Both the position numbers and the translations under genes were made by a program. From contig CANMDF010000001.1 in the NCBI GenBank assembly GCA_947496605.1, forward strand, positions 496,001 to 560,000: a stretch of DNA of 64,000 nt. The letters are read 5' to 3'. The stretch is from an uncultured Paracoccaceae bacterium (GTDB taxonomy: Bacteria > Pseudomonadota > Alphaproteobacteria > Rhodobacterales > Rhodobacteraceae). The number at the start of each line of letters is the position of its first letter. Positions within the stretch are counted from its first letter, which is position 1. Below, one piece after another: positions 8,238 through 19,506 of this stretch. The notes below the pieces were generated by a model. The model had not been told where the DNA came from. It was given only the letters and a program-made list of their open reading frames with translations, and did no database searches.

Positions 8238-8780
8238 ATGAGACATGAAGAGATTACAGTTCAAGACACCATAGAGGCAGAACGCTTTGTTTTGCGTCCT
8301 TGCCGTAAATCTGATGCGGGCCTTATTGCCATGTACGCCAGCGATGATCGCGTCGCACGTGGTACGCGTGCGATGCCGCACCCGCTGCCTCCCGGATCGG
8401 TTGAGGCGATGATTGAACGCGCCAGTCAGGCCGAGCGGACAGAAGACGTTTGGGTGATCGACGGTTCAGCCCATGGTCATGCAGAGGCTTTGGGTCTGAT
8501 CAGTTTGGAACGCATGGATCGTGCGCAATCAGAAGTGTTTTACTGGATCGCCCCCGCGTTCTGGAACACAGGTTTCGCAACCGAAGCTGTGCGCACTTTG
8601 ATTGCTGCCAACCCACACCGGTCTGACCGCATTTTTGCCGAAGTCTTTCAAGACAACCCGGGTTCCGCCCGCGTCTTGACCAACTGTGGTTTCGACTATC
8701 TTGGCGATGCCGAGGCGTTTTCTGTGTCGCGTGGGGCAACCGTGCCGACATGGACATATACGCTCAAGCTTGGCGGATGA
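8238..8780 (+). CDS. GNAT-family N-acetyltransferase (RimJ/RimL-like)
   Basis: Cytosolic acetyl-CoA-dependent acetyltransferase of the GNAT fold, 180 residues. The pattern begins with ERFVLRPCRKSD, typical of the RimJ/RimL branch, and continues with YWIAPAFWNTGFATEAVRTL, where the usual acetyl-CoA loop is replaced by a variant. NPGSARVLTNCGF near the C-terminus is the conserved motif B region. The ATG at 8238 is chosen because GGGAGGGAAG lies directly before it. The acceptor (protein or small molecule) is unknown. A second GNAT gene follows 39 bases later. Confidence 0.82.
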   Translation: MRHEEITVQDTIEAERFVLRPCRKSDAGLIAMYASDDRVARGTRAMPHPLPPGSVEAMIERASQAERTEDVWVIDGSAHGHAEALGLISLERMDRAQSEVFYWIAPAFWNTGFATEAVRTLIAANPHRSDRIFAEVFQDNPGSARVLTNCGFDYLGDAEAFSVSRGATVPTWTYTLKLGG

Positions 8781-8819
8781 TCCTGCCTAGATTGGGGATC
8801 GACACAGTGTTCTTTCGCG

Positions 8820-11499
<2,680 letters not shown>

Positions 11500-11511
11500 G
11501 AGGGTAAGATC

Positions 11512-12777
11512 ATGAACGATCACGATGCAATCGGGCCTATGATGGCACAAATTGGTGCAAACGCACGCGCGGCCGCGGCGGTATTGGCCACGGCCGGGTC
11601 AGAGCGGAAATATGCAGCCTTGATCGGTGCGGCAGATGCGATCTGGGAAAACCGGATGGCGATCATCGATGCCAATGCAGAAGATCAAGTTTACGCCGAA
11701 GAAAAGGGCCTCAGCCCTGCGATGATGGACCGTTTGATGCTGGACGAGCCGCGCATCCGTGCAATGGCCGACGGTCTACGCAATGTGGCGGCCCAAGCTG
11801 ATCCCGTTGGCGAGGTTTTAACCGCGTGGGACATGCCAACGGGGCTGCACATTCAACGGGTGCGAACGCCATTGGGCGTGATTGGTGTGATCTATGAAAG
11901 CCGTCCTAATGTGACTGCTGATGCGGGGGCACTTTGTTTGCAATCTGGCAATGCTGTGATCTTGCGCGGCGGTTCTGAAAGCTTCCATTCTTCCAGCGCG
12001 ATCCACGCCTGTTTGCAAACCGGCTTACGCCAAGCGGGCCTGCCTGCTGAGGCAATTCAACTGGTGCCAACGCGCGACAGGGCGGCGGTTTCGGCCATGC
12101 TAACGGCCACTGACCATATTGATGTTATTGTACCGCGTGGCGGCAAAGGCCTTGTTGGGTTGGTCCAGCGCGAAGCCCGTGTGCCGGTGTTCGCCCACCT
12201 TGAAGGCATTTGTCACATCTACGTCGGTGCGACGGCTGATCCTGCGATGGCGCTTGAGATTGTGCTGAATGCGAAAACCCGCAGGACAGGAATTTGTGGT
12301 GCGATGGAATGTCTGCTGATCGATTGGCGTTTCTACACGCAGCATGGATCAATTCTTGTGGATGCGTTGGTCAAGGCAGGCGTCGAAGTTCGTGCTGATG
12401 GTCAATTGGCCAAAATTGATGGCGCAACGCCTGCGCAGCCCGATGATTTTGGCAAGGAATTCCTTGATATGATCTGTGCCGCCAAACTGGTCGACGGCGT
12501 GGACGAGGCGATTGCCCACATCCGCACCTATGGCTCGAACCATACCGATGCGATTATCACGGCCGATGATCAGGCCGCAGCACATTTCTTTAAAGAGCTC
12601 GACAGTGCGATTTTGATGCGCAATGCCTCGACACAGTTCGCTGATGGGGGCGAATTTGGCATGGGGGCCGAGATAGGGATTGCCACTGGCAAGTTGCATG
12701 CACGCGGTCCCGTGGGTGCCGCACAATTAACCAGTTTTAAGTATCTTGTGACGGGCGATGGTGCCGTGCGATCTTAG
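11512..12777 (+). CDS. proA: Gamma-glutamyl phosphate reductase
   Basis: Second enzyme of proline synthesis: reduces gamma-glutamyl phosphate with NADPH to glutamate semialdehyde, 421 residues. It belongs to the aldehyde dehydrogenase superfamily. Visible motifs are [27 protein letters not shown], the catalytic cysteine region [15 protein letters not shown], and the C-terminal [15 protein letters not shown]. It is full length. The 3' end overlaps the convergent chpT gene by 4 bases, leaving no room for a separate terminator. Confidence 0.97.
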   Translation: MNDHDAIGPMMAQIGANARAAAAVLATAGSERKYAALIGAADAIWENRMAIIDANAEDQVYAEEKGLSPAMMDRLMLDEPRIRAMADGLRNVAAQADPVGEVLTAWDMPTGLHIQRVRTPLGVIGVIYESRPNVTADAGALCLQSGNAVILRGGSESFHSSSAIHACLQTGLRQAGLPAEAIQLVPTRDRAAVSAMLTATDHIDVIVPRGGKGLVGLVQREARVPVFAHLEGICHIYVGATADPAMALEIVLNAKTRRTGICGAMECLLIDWRFYTQHGSILVDALVKAGVEVRADGQLAKIDGATPAQPDDFGKEFLDMICAAKLVDGVDEAIAHIRTYGSNHTDAIITADDQAAAHFFKELDSAILMRNASTQFADGGEFGMGAEIGIATGKLHARGPVGAAQLTSFKYLVTGDGAVRS

Positions 12778-13364
12778 AACCGTACAACCAGATGATCGGG
12801 TCCATGCTTGTACTGCATATGTCGCCCTGCTTCGGCTAACACACTGGGCAGCAAGGCAAATTGCACATGTGCAGCAGTGTAGTGGAACCCTATTTGAGGT
12901 GACAAAAGGTTGTTCCAAAGCTCTTCATCGACGGCCAATCGGGGGCCTTCGCCGCGCATGACCCAACTGTCGCCATCTTGGGTGATTTGAATATCACCGC
13001 CCAAGGGCAAGGATGCCTCAATGGCTTGCAGCATCAAAAGGGCTGCGCGGACCAAGCGACGTGGCTGTTCGCCGTCTATTTTCCAAATATAGTTAATCCG
13101 GCCGCCCCGCGCTGTTGCTGCGAGGATCGACAGAATCTCTGACCGACCGACCATTTGCTCTTCGCCAGCGGCGCCGTATGCGATGCGAAAGTATCTGATC
13201 CGCGCACTGGCGTTTTGTACGCTTTCATTGATCAGCTCCATCTCGGCGCCAGTGTCGCCATCTGTCAAAGCCAAAAGTTCAACGCCATTGCCGATTGCCC
13301 CAATTGGGCTGATAAGGTCATGGCAAATCCGTGAACCGACCAGTGCTGCGAGATCAGGTTGCAT
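12774..13364 (-). CDS. chpT: Histidine phosphotransferase ChpT
   Basis: Phosphotransfer protein that in alphaproteobacteria passes phosphate from the hybrid kinase CckA to CtrA (and CpdR), 196 residues, cytosolic. The phospho-accepting His15 lies in [21 protein letters not shown], the ChpT signature. The C-terminal half resembles a degenerate ATP-lid domain, as in known ChpT structures. Two partners of the same circuit, ctrA and sciP, are encoded about 19 kb away in this window. It is convergent with proA and divergent from the DUF3553 miniprotein gene. Confidence 0.88.
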   Translation of the reverse strand: MQPDLAALVGSRICHDLISPIGAIGNGVELLALTDGDTGAEMELINESVQNASARIRYFRIAYGAAGEEQMVGRSEILSILAATARGGRINYIWKIDGEQPRRLVRAALLMLQAIEASLPLGGDIQITQDGDSWVMRGEGPRLAVDEELWNNLLSPQIGFHYTAAHVQFALLPSVLAEAGRHMQYKHGPDHLVVRF

Positions 13365-13393
13365 AATGCAGCCTCCGTTTTGAGAGAAATGTA

Positions 13394-13573
13394 ATGACAG
13401 ACTTTAATGCAATCCTGGAGCCAGGAGTCCTGGTGCGCCATCCTGACCAGCCGGAATGGGGGACGGGACAGGTACAGTCCAACATTGGTGATAAAATCAC
13501 TGTGAATTTTAGAGAGATGGGGAAAGTGGTCATTGATGGGAAACGCGTTCTACTCGTGCTGGTTAATGAATGA
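13394..13573 (+). CDS. DUF3553 miniprotein
   Basis: Small cytosolic protein of 59 residues matching the DUF3553 pattern: MTDFNAILEPGVLVRHPDQP, then WGTGQVQS, then VNFREMGKVVIDG. It looks like a compact all-beta module similar to CarD/UvrD-tail-type domains (VxHP...WGxGxV), which suggests contact with a nucleic-acid machine; that is inference. It starts 29 bases from the divergent chpT start, so the two may share a promoter region. Confidence 0.8.
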   Translation: MTDFNAILEPGVLVRHPDQPEWGTGQVQSNIGDKITVNFREMGKVVIDGKRVLLVLVNE

Positions 13574-13676
13574 TTTACAACCTATGCGGGAATAATGCAA
13601 GTGGCATCTGGTCGCGCTACCTCATTGGTTGCCTGATTTGGTTGCCAAAAGGTTAATTTCTTAACATATCACCGTC

Positions 13677-14474
13677 ATGAACGCTTCAGGTCCTTTGCTC
13701 TCATCACAGCCTCCGTTGTTTACAACGCGCATCGCAAGAAATGCGTCGGACGTTCGCTTGGCCCAGCGCCTGCGGTATGATGTCTTTGTGTCTGAATTGG
13801 GTGGCGACGGTGCAATGGTTGATCACCAAGAGCGCCTCGAGCGCGACCGGTTTGATGCCTTTGCGGACCACATCTTGTTGCTGGACGAAAGACGTGCGCC
13901 TGACGAACAGGTCATTGGCGTGTACCGCGTCATGACCGAAGACATGGCGGCGAGGGCAGGACGTTTCTACTGTGAGGCTGAATACGACTTGCGGCCTTTG
14001 CGACAGCATGGCCAACCGTTGCTGGAATTAGGCCGGTCCTGTTTGCACGCTGACTATCGCGGGGGTCCTGCGATGTGGCATCTTTGGTCAGCTTTGGCAG
14101 ACTATGCGACGAGACGGCAGATAAAGGTGCTATTTGGCGTCGCCTCGTTTCATGGCACTGATGTCATGTCCTTGTCGCAACCACTCAGTCTTTTGTTTCA
14201 GCGTCATCGCGCGCCTGAACAATTGCGGGTCAAGGCTATTGGACCGACCGCATTATCGATGGATATGCAGCCCGCTGAAACACTAGACCGGGTTGCGGCG
14301 GTACGGGCAATTCCTGCGCTCATCAAAGCGTATTTGCGCTTGGGTGGCACTGTGGGCGATGGTGCTTTTGTTGATCACGATTTCAACACGGTAGATATCT
14401 GCCTCATTTTGCAAAGCGATGCGATTGATGGTTTGCAAAGGGCGATCATGGCGAAAGGTGCGGATCGTGGGTGA
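13677..14474 (+). CDS. olsB: Ornithine-ACP N-acyltransferase OlsB
   Basis: First enzyme of ornithine lipid synthesis: transfers a 3-hydroxy-acyl chain from ACP to the alpha-amino group of ornithine to give lyso-ornithine lipid. It has 265 residues with an acyl-homoserine-lactone-synthase-like GNAT fold. Matching segments are RLAQRLRYDVFVSELG, the VIGVYRVM strand, FYCEAEYDL and LELGRSCLHADYRGGPAMWHLW. It is followed at once by an olsA-type gene whose GTG start overlaps the olsB stop, the common olsBA arrangement. Ornithine lipids replace or accompany phospholipids, often under phosphate limitation. Confidence 0.9.
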   Translation: MNASGPLLSSQPPLFTTRIARNASDVRLAQRLRYDVFVSELGGDGAMVDHQERLERDRFDAFADHILLLDERRAPDEQVIGVYRVMTEDMAARAGRFYCEAEYDLRPLRQHGQPLLELGRSCLHADYRGGPAMWHLWSALADYATRRQIKVLFGVASFHGTDVMSLSQPLSLLFQRHRAPEQLRVKAIGPTALSMDMQPAETLDRVAAVRAIPALIKAYLRLGGTVGDGAFVDHDFNTVDICLILQSDAIDGLQRAIMAKGADRG

Positions 14475-15297
14475 TACATGGTACAGTGAAACGGTGCCTG
14501 AACACCTCCGTCCTACGCCTATGGGGTGGGTGCGCGTGATCTTGCGGGCCGTTCCCTTGATCGTCTTGGTCTTCGGTGGATTACTCGTGCTTTTGGCGCT
14601 GAGGTTGATTGAAAAACCGTTGTTTGGTGCACGTCGCCCCATGACCCCACATATCACGCAACGCGTATGTCGGGCCGCTTTTGTGGTTTTGGGCATGCGG
14701 TTCACGACTGACGGGGTGCCATTGCAGGGGGCCGGTGCAGTCGTTGCAAATCACGCATCTTGGCTGGACATCTTTGCGTTGAATGCACGCAAGCGCATCT
14801 ATTTTGTCTCAAAGTCCGAAGTTGCGGGTTGGCCCGGGATCGGGTGGTTGGCGCGTGCGACTGGCACTGTGTTCATCAAAAGAGACCGCAGTGCGTTGCG
14901 CGATCAGATCGCCGTTTTTCAAAATCGGCTTGCCGCCGGTCATAAGCTGTTGTTTTTCCCCGAAGGCACGTCCTCTGATGGTCTACAGGTTTTGCCGTTT
15001 AAACCGGCCTTGTTTGCGGCCTTCTTTGATCCGGATTTGCGCCCCACCTTGCAAATGCAGGCCGTGTCCGTGATCTATACGGCGCCAGAGGGCATGGATG
15101 CACGGTTCTATGGTTGGTGGGGCGACATGGATTTTGGGCCACACCTGATCTCGACGTTGGCGGCCGGGTCACCCGGCAACGTGCATGTGGTGTATCATCC
15201 GCCCGTCAATGTTGCGGATTTTCCGGATCGCAAGACACTTGCAAAAGCAATGGAAGACCAAGTGCGTTCTGGTTTAACCCAGCATCGCTTGCCTTAG
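14467..15297 (+). CDS. olsA: Lyso-ornithine lipid / 1-acylglycerol-3-phosphate acyltransferase OlsA
   Basis: Membrane-associated O-acyltransferase of the PlsC family, 276 residues, which in this context completes ornithine lipid by acylating the hydroxyl of the 3-hydroxy fatty chain. The N-terminus has a strong membrane segment (VILRAVPLIVLVFGGLLVLLA, split here by window of about 20). Catalytic NHASWLD (the HX4D motif) and FPEGTSSDG are intact. The GTG at 14467 is chosen because it overlaps the olsB stop; the frame is open further upstream inside olsB. It converges on the thiE-like gene with a 24-base overlap. Confidence 0.88.
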   Translation: MGDTWYSETVPEHLRPTPMGWVRVILRAVPLIVLVFGGLLVLLALRLIEKPLFGARRPMTPHITQRVCRAAFVVLGMRFTTDGVPLQGAGAVVANHASWLDIFALNARKRIYFVSKSEVAGWPGIGWLARATGTVFIKRDRSALRDQIAVFQNRLAAGHKLLFFPEGTSSDGLQVLPFKPALFAAFFDPDLRPTLQMQAVSVIYTAPEGMDARFYGWWGDMDFGPHLISTLAAGSPGNVHVVYHPPVNVADFPDRKTLAKAMEDQVRSGLTQHRLP

Positions 15298-15900
15298 TGC
15301 GCCCAGCGCGATGGCTGGGTTTTCGGTTGACCAAATCTCATCACCAATCCCGAAGAAATCAGTATGTGGCGCTAGGCTGCGGATCAGACTTGCATCCAGG
15401 GCACCTTCAGCGACAACAGGCACTTCTATCATCATCGACCACCACTCAAACAGGTCCAGCTCAGCCTGACGACCATCACCTAACGGCGTGACCCCCACAG
15501 GGCCAAAGCTGACGTAGTCTGCTCCAAGTTCGCCCGCTGTCATACCGTCGTGACGTGAATTTGCGCAATAGCTGCCGACAATTGCGTCATCGCCAAGGTC
15601 TTTGCGGACTTGGCGGACGGATCGCGCACCATCTGTCAAATGCACCCCGTCAAGCCCAAGGCGTTCAACCAGTTGGATATGGCTGTCAATCACCAGCGCC
15701 ACATCACGTGCGTGGGTGAGTTCACGCAGCGCGTCTGCAGCTTTGGCAATGCGGGTCTCATCGGTGGTCCCAAGGGCCAAGCGTACGCAGCCAACCTCGG
15801 TGCTATCAAGGCAGGCGGCTAGTTGTGCCGGATAAGTGGACAAATCAAACTCAGTTGGGCTGATCAGATAGATTTGTGGGTGGTCTTGGGCGTCCGACAT
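15274..15900 (-). CDS. Thiamine phosphate synthase-family protein (ThiE/TenI-like)
   Basis: TIM-barrel protein of the thiamine phosphate synthase superfamily, 208 residues. The N-terminal PQIYLISP, the middle LGLDGVHLTDG, IVGSYCANS and DYVSFGPV match successive barrel strands of the ThiE/TenI family. ThiE joins the pyrimidine and thiazole halves of thiamine. The usual motif GxSxH after the fourth strand reads GSYCANSRH here, and I cannot confirm all pyrophosphate-binding residues. It may therefore be a TenI-like or repurposed member. No other thi gene and no TPP riboswitch is visible nearby. Confidence 0.72.
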   Translation of the reverse strand: MSDAQDHPQIYLISPTEFDLSTYPAQLAACLDSTEVGCVRLALGTTDETRIAKAADALRELTHARDVALVIDSHIQLVERLGLDGVHLTDGARSVRQVRKDLGDDAIVGSYCANSRHDGMTAGELGADYVSFGPVGVTPLGDGRQAELDLFEWWSMMIEVPVVAEGALDASLIRSLAPHTDFFGIGDEIWSTENPAIALGALRQAMLG

Positions 15901-15938
15901 GGGGGCGTTCCGGTCTACTGCGATGTTTGAGGGCTTTT

Positions 15939-15956
15939 AGCTGGGAAAATCCAGCT
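15939..15956. promoter_or_regulatory. Inverted repeat in the thiE-like / trmJ divergent gap
   Basis: AGCTGG and CCAGCT flank a 6-base loop in the 130-base gap between divergently oriented genes. A TTGACA at 15982-15987 is a candidate -35 box for trmJ, but no good -10 box at the right distance is visible. Possible operator; weak. Confidence 0.3.
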
Positions 15957-16030
15957 TGGCTATGGGGTTGCGGTTCTTGCTTTGACAAACGTGCAAGCGT
16001 ATCAGGCAGCGATCTTGCAAAGGAATACCT

Positions 16031-16771
16031 ATGCCCAGCGCCGACCTACAGCCCGCATTCGTCCTTATCCGCCCACAGATGGGCGAAAACATCGGGGCGG
16101 CGGCCCGCGGGATGTGGAACTTTGGTCTGGACCGCATGCGGGTTATCGCGCCGCGTGACGGGTGGCCGAACCAAAAGGCAGTTGCGATGGCCAGCGGGGC
16201 CGGGCGTTTGTTGGATGAGGCACAGATATTTGACGACACCCAAGGGGCGCTGGCCGATTGTGATTACGTCTATGCGACGACGGCGCGGCCGCGTGGTTTG
16301 ACCAAACTGGTACTGTCGCCTGAGGCCGCCATGCAGGATGCCCGCAAACGGGTGGCCAAGGGTCAGAAGGTTGCTGTATTGTTTGGGCCGGAACGGTCGG
16401 GCATGGAAAACGAAGATATTGCGCGCGCGAATGCGATTATCTCGGTCCCTGTGAACCCAGAATTTCCGTCTTTGAACTTGGCGCAATGCGTGTTGCTGAC
16501 TGGCTATGAATGGCGCCGCGAAGCAGTTGAGGTTGAAGCCTCTCGCGTGGATGCAGTCGGTGATTGGGCTGAACAGATCGAAATTGAAAAGCTGACCGAG
16601 CATTATGAAGAGCGCCTGCAAGAAGCGGGTTTCTTTTATCCTGAGCATAAAGCCGAGAGCATGAAGCTGAACTTGCGCAACATGTGGTCGCGGATGCCGA
16701 TGACCCGTGCCGACGTCCAGATGCTACACGGCATGATGCGCCAGATGGTGCGGTGGAAAGAACGCGATTAA
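16031..16771 (+). CDS. trmJ: tRNA (cytidine/uridine-32-2'-O)-methyltransferase TrmJ
   Basis: SPOUT-class RNA methyltransferase, 246 residues, that 2'-O-methylates position 32 in the tRNA anticodon loop using SAM. The knot motifs are visible: FVLIRPQMGENIGAAARGMWNFG-type N-terminus, LFGPERSGMENEDI, and PVNPEFPSLNLAQ. The C-terminal helical tail (about 170-246) matches TrmJ length. AAAGGA lies before the ATG. Confidence 0.93.
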   Translation: MPSADLQPAFVLIRPQMGENIGAAARGMWNFGLDRMRVIAPRDGWPNQKAVAMASGAGRLLDEAQIFDDTQGALADCDYVYATTARPRGLTKLVLSPEAAMQDARKRVAKGQKVAVLFGPERSGMENEDIARANAIISVPVNPEFPSLNLAQCVLLTGYEWRREAVEVEASRVDAVGDWAEQIEIEKLTEHYEERLQEAGFFYPEHKAESMKLNLRNMWSRMPMTRADVQMLHGMMRQMVRWKERD

Positions 16772-16853
16772 CGCGCTGACCTGTGGCACGGTGACGCTTG
16801 CGGTTGGCAGGCTTGAGTTCTAGGTAAATGGGAACACCAAGCGGAGACCATAG

Positions 16854-17990
16854 ATGGCGACCAAACGCAGTATCTTTGAAGATGTAGGCGACACCCCCAA
16901 ACAGGTCGCGGCCCCCGGTGGGATCGACCGTGCGGGTACTGGCGCACGCGGATTGATCCGCGGCTGGCTGATGGGGTTGTTCGCACTTGTGGTTGTGATG
17001 ATCGTCGTGGGTGGGCTGACGCGTCTGACCGACAGCGGATTGTCCATCACCGAATGGAAGCCTGTGACTGGTGCGATGCCACCAATGTCCGAGGCGGCGT
17101 GGGTTGAAGAGTTCGACAAATATCGCGCCATTCCCGAATACCAGTTGCAGAACAAAGGCATGACGATGGCCGAGTTCAAAGTCATTTATTGGTGGGAATG
17201 GGGGCATCGCCAGTTGGGCCGCTTTATCGGGCTGGTTTGGGCGGTTGGGTTTATAGCCTTTGCTGCCACGCGCAAGATCCCGACAGGTTGGACCCCAAAG
17301 CTGCTGTTCATCGGCGCATTGGGCGGGCTGCAAGGATTCATTGGCTGGTGGATGGTGTCATCAGGCCTGGAAGAGGGGATGCTGGACGTAGCCTCTTATC
17401 GGTTGGCCACCCACCTTGGGCTGGCATTTGTGATCTTTGGCTTCATTGCATGGTACGTCTATCAACTGGGCCGCAGTCAGGCGGATCTATTGCAAGCGCG
17501 GCGCAACGGAGATGCAGGGCTTGGGCGGCTTGGATCAATCTTGGTTGGTTTGGCATTCGTGCAGATCATTCTTGGTGCGTTGGTCGCGGGGATTGATGCA
17601 GGCCGCGCGTTCCCTGATTGGCCACTGATGGCGGGAGGGTTCCTGCCGCCAGAGCCGCTGTCGCTGTCACCTATCTGGCGGAATTTCTTTGAGGATGCGG
17701 GCCTTGTGCAATTCATGCACCGGATGGCTGGGTATATCCTGTTCGCATTCTCGGTCTTTGTGTGGATCCGCGCCCGTCGCTCGGCCAATGATAACACGAA
17801 GTTCATCTTTAACGCGGTGATGGCCGTCATGACGTTGCAGGTCGTGATTGGCATTGTCACGGTCATGTACTCTGCCCCCTGGCAGATCGCGATTGTGCAC
17901 CAGCTGATGGCCGTCATTCTTTGGGCACTTATTTTGCGGGGTCGCTTTGTGGCCAGTTATCCAATCGCACAAACTATTAAAGGGGCGTAA
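16854..17990 (+). CDS. ctaA: Heme A synthase (COX15/CtaA type 2)
   Basis: Inner-membrane enzyme that oxidises the C8 methyl of heme O to make heme A for aa3-type cytochrome oxidase, 378 residues with about eight membrane helices. Conserved His residues for heme binding appear in WWEWGHRQLGR, RLATHLGLAF, FMHRMAGY and VHQLMAV. The VGGLTRLTDSGLSITEWKPVTG segment is a hallmark of the alphaproteobacterial/mitochondrial type. The M32 peptidase gene starts 4 bases after its stop codon. Confidence 0.96.
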   Translation: MATKRSIFEDVGDTPKQVAAPGGIDRAGTGARGLIRGWLMGLFALVVVMIVVGGLTRLTDSGLSITEWKPVTGAMPPMSEAAWVEEFDKYRAIPEYQLQNKGMTMAEFKVIYWWEWGHRQLGRFIGLVWAVGFIAFAATRKIPTGWTPKLLFIGALGGLQGFIGWWMVSSGLEEGMLDVASYRLATHLGLAFVIFGFIAWYVYQLGRSQADLLQARRNGDAGLGRLGSILVGLAFVQIILGALVAGIDAGRAFPDWPLMAGGFLPPEPLSLSPIWRNFFEDAGLVQFMHRMAGYILFAFSVFVWIRARRSANDNTKFIFNAVMAVMTLQVVIGIVTVMYSAPWQIAIVHQLMAVILWALILRGRFVASYPIAQTIKGA

Positions 17991-17994
17991 TGCC

Positions 17995-19464
17995 ATGTCT
18001 GCTTATACCGAATTAATGGCGTTCCAGCGCGAGACAGAGGCATTGGGTCAGATCGCGGGCCGACTTGGCTGGGATCAGGAAACGATGATGCCTGAAGGCG
18101 CCACACCGCAGCGTGCAGAAGAACATGGGGCGATGGCTAACATCCTACACGCCCGCCGGATTGATCCGCGTGTGGGCGAATGGTTGGACACAGCAGAGGC
18201 CGCCGATGATGTAGCCGCCGCCAACCTGCGTCATATCAAGCGCAGTTATGAACGTACCGCCAAAGTACCTGCTGCATTGGCCGCTGAATTGGCTAAAATC
18301 ACGTCACTTGCACACCGCGTTTGGGCACAAGCCCGCGCGGATGAAGATGTGGCCGCGTTTTTGCCGATGTTGCAAAAGGTCGTGGACTTGCGCCGCCAAG
18401 AGGCAGCAGCGATTGCAGGTGATGCTGACCCTTATGACGCGTTGTTGGATGACTATGAGCCGGGTGCGACTGGTGAAAGTCTTGGGGCGATGTTTGCGGC
18501 TTTGCGTCCGCGCCTGGTGGCGCTGCGGGCGGCTATTCTTGACCGAGAGGCACCAGCTGCTTTGTCGGGCGCGTTTGATGAGGCTGCACAACTGGCTTTG
18601 TCGCAAAAATTGGCGTTGGCCTTTGGTTACCGGCTTGAGAACGGCCGCATTGATAAAGCAGTGCATCCGTTTTCATCGGGGTCAGGTTTGGACGTACGGA
18701 TCACGACGCGGACCAATCCCACCGATCCGTTTAACTGCTTTTATTCCACTGTGCACGAAGTTGGTCATGCAGCCTATGAGCAAGGCATTGATGCCCAGCA
18801 CTTGCTGACCCCACTTGGGGCTGGTGTGTCGATGGGTGTGCATGAGAGCCAAAGCCGGATTTATGAAAACCAACTGGGACGCAGCCGCGCATTTACGGGC
18901 TGGCTTTATGGTCAAATGCGCGATCAGTTTGGTGATTTTGGGATTGCCGATGAGGATGCGTTTTTTGCGACCGTGAACCGCGTCAGCGATGGCTTTATTC
19001 GGACCGAGGCCGACGAGGTCCAATATAACCTGCATGTCTTGCTGCGTTTTGATCTGGAACGCGCGTTGATGTCGGGTGATCTGGCGGTGAATGATCTAGA
19101 GGCCGCTTGGAATGACCGCTTTGCCAGCGATTTCGGCTATTCGGTTGATAAACCATCCAACGGCGTTTTACAGGACGTGCATTGGTCTGAGGGTCTATTT
19201 GGATATTTCCCGACGTATACCTTAGGCAATGTTTATGCGGGATGTCTGCATGTAGCGTTGCGTGAAGCTGTGCCAGGGCTGGACAATGATCTGGCCCGTG
19301 GGGATACGTCAAAGGCAACGGAATGGTTGCGTCAAAACGTGCAGCAATTTGGTGGCTTGCGGACACCTGTAGAGACCATCGCCCATGCAACAGGATCAGC
19401 CCCCAGTGAAGGGCCGCTTTTGGATTATCTTGAGGATAAATTTGGCGGTATTTACGGGTTGTAG
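17995..19464 (+). CDS. M32-family metallocarboxypeptidase (carboxypeptidase Taq type)
   Basis: Cytosolic zinc carboxypeptidase of family M32, 489 residues, nearly all helical. The zinc motif HEVGHAAYEQG (HEXXH) lies near residue 260. The family's second signature HESQSRIYENQLGRS follows, which supplies the third ligand. The C-terminal region ends in LLDYLEDKFGGIYGL, typical of the family. The ATG at 17995 is chosen, 4 bases after the ctaA stop; the longer frame would run into ctaA. Likely role is peptide turnover. Confidence 0.93.
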   Translation: MSAYTELMAFQRETEALGQIAGRLGWDQETMMPEGATPQRAEEHGAMANILHARRIDPRVGEWLDTAEAADDVAAANLRHIKRSYERTAKVPAALAAELAKITSLAHRVWAQARADEDVAAFLPMLQKVVDLRRQEAAAIAGDADPYDALLDDYEPGATGESLGAMFAALRPRLVALRAAILDREAPAALSGAFDEAAQLALSQKLALAFGYRLENGRIDKAVHPFSSGSGLDVRITTRTNPTDPFNCFYSTVHEVGHAAYEQGIDAQHLLTPLGAGVSMGVHESQSRIYENQLGRSRAFTGWLYGQMRDQFGDFGIADEDAFFATVNRVSDGFIRTEADEVQYNLHVLLRFDLERALMSGDLAVNDLEAAWNDRFASDFGYSVDKPSNGVLQDVHWSEGLFGYFPTYTLGNVYAGCLHVALREAVPGLDNDLARGDTSKATEWLRQNVQQFGGLRTPVETIAHATGSAPSEGPLLDYLEDKFGGIYGL

Positions 19465-19472
19465 GCGCTGAT

Positions 19473-19490
19473 GCCTCCGGCGGAAGTTTG
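19473..19490. repeat. Degenerate copy of a short GCCTCCGGCGG intergenic element
   Basis: GCCTCCGGCGGAAGTTTG directly follows the M32 peptidase stop codon. It matches the first 11 bases, and loosely the rest, of the element after mfd at 63030-63049. Both copies follow stop codons on the plus strand. Confidence 0.5.
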
Positions 19491-19506
19491 ATGAGACATA
19501 GAAAAT

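Noticed and set aside
13650-13668. CtrA box before olsB (TTAA...TTAA)
   Set aside because: The half-sites are separated by only 4 bases instead of 7.
15982-16010. Promoter of trmJ from the perfect TTGACA
   Set aside because: No acceptable -10 box lies 16-18 bases downstream.
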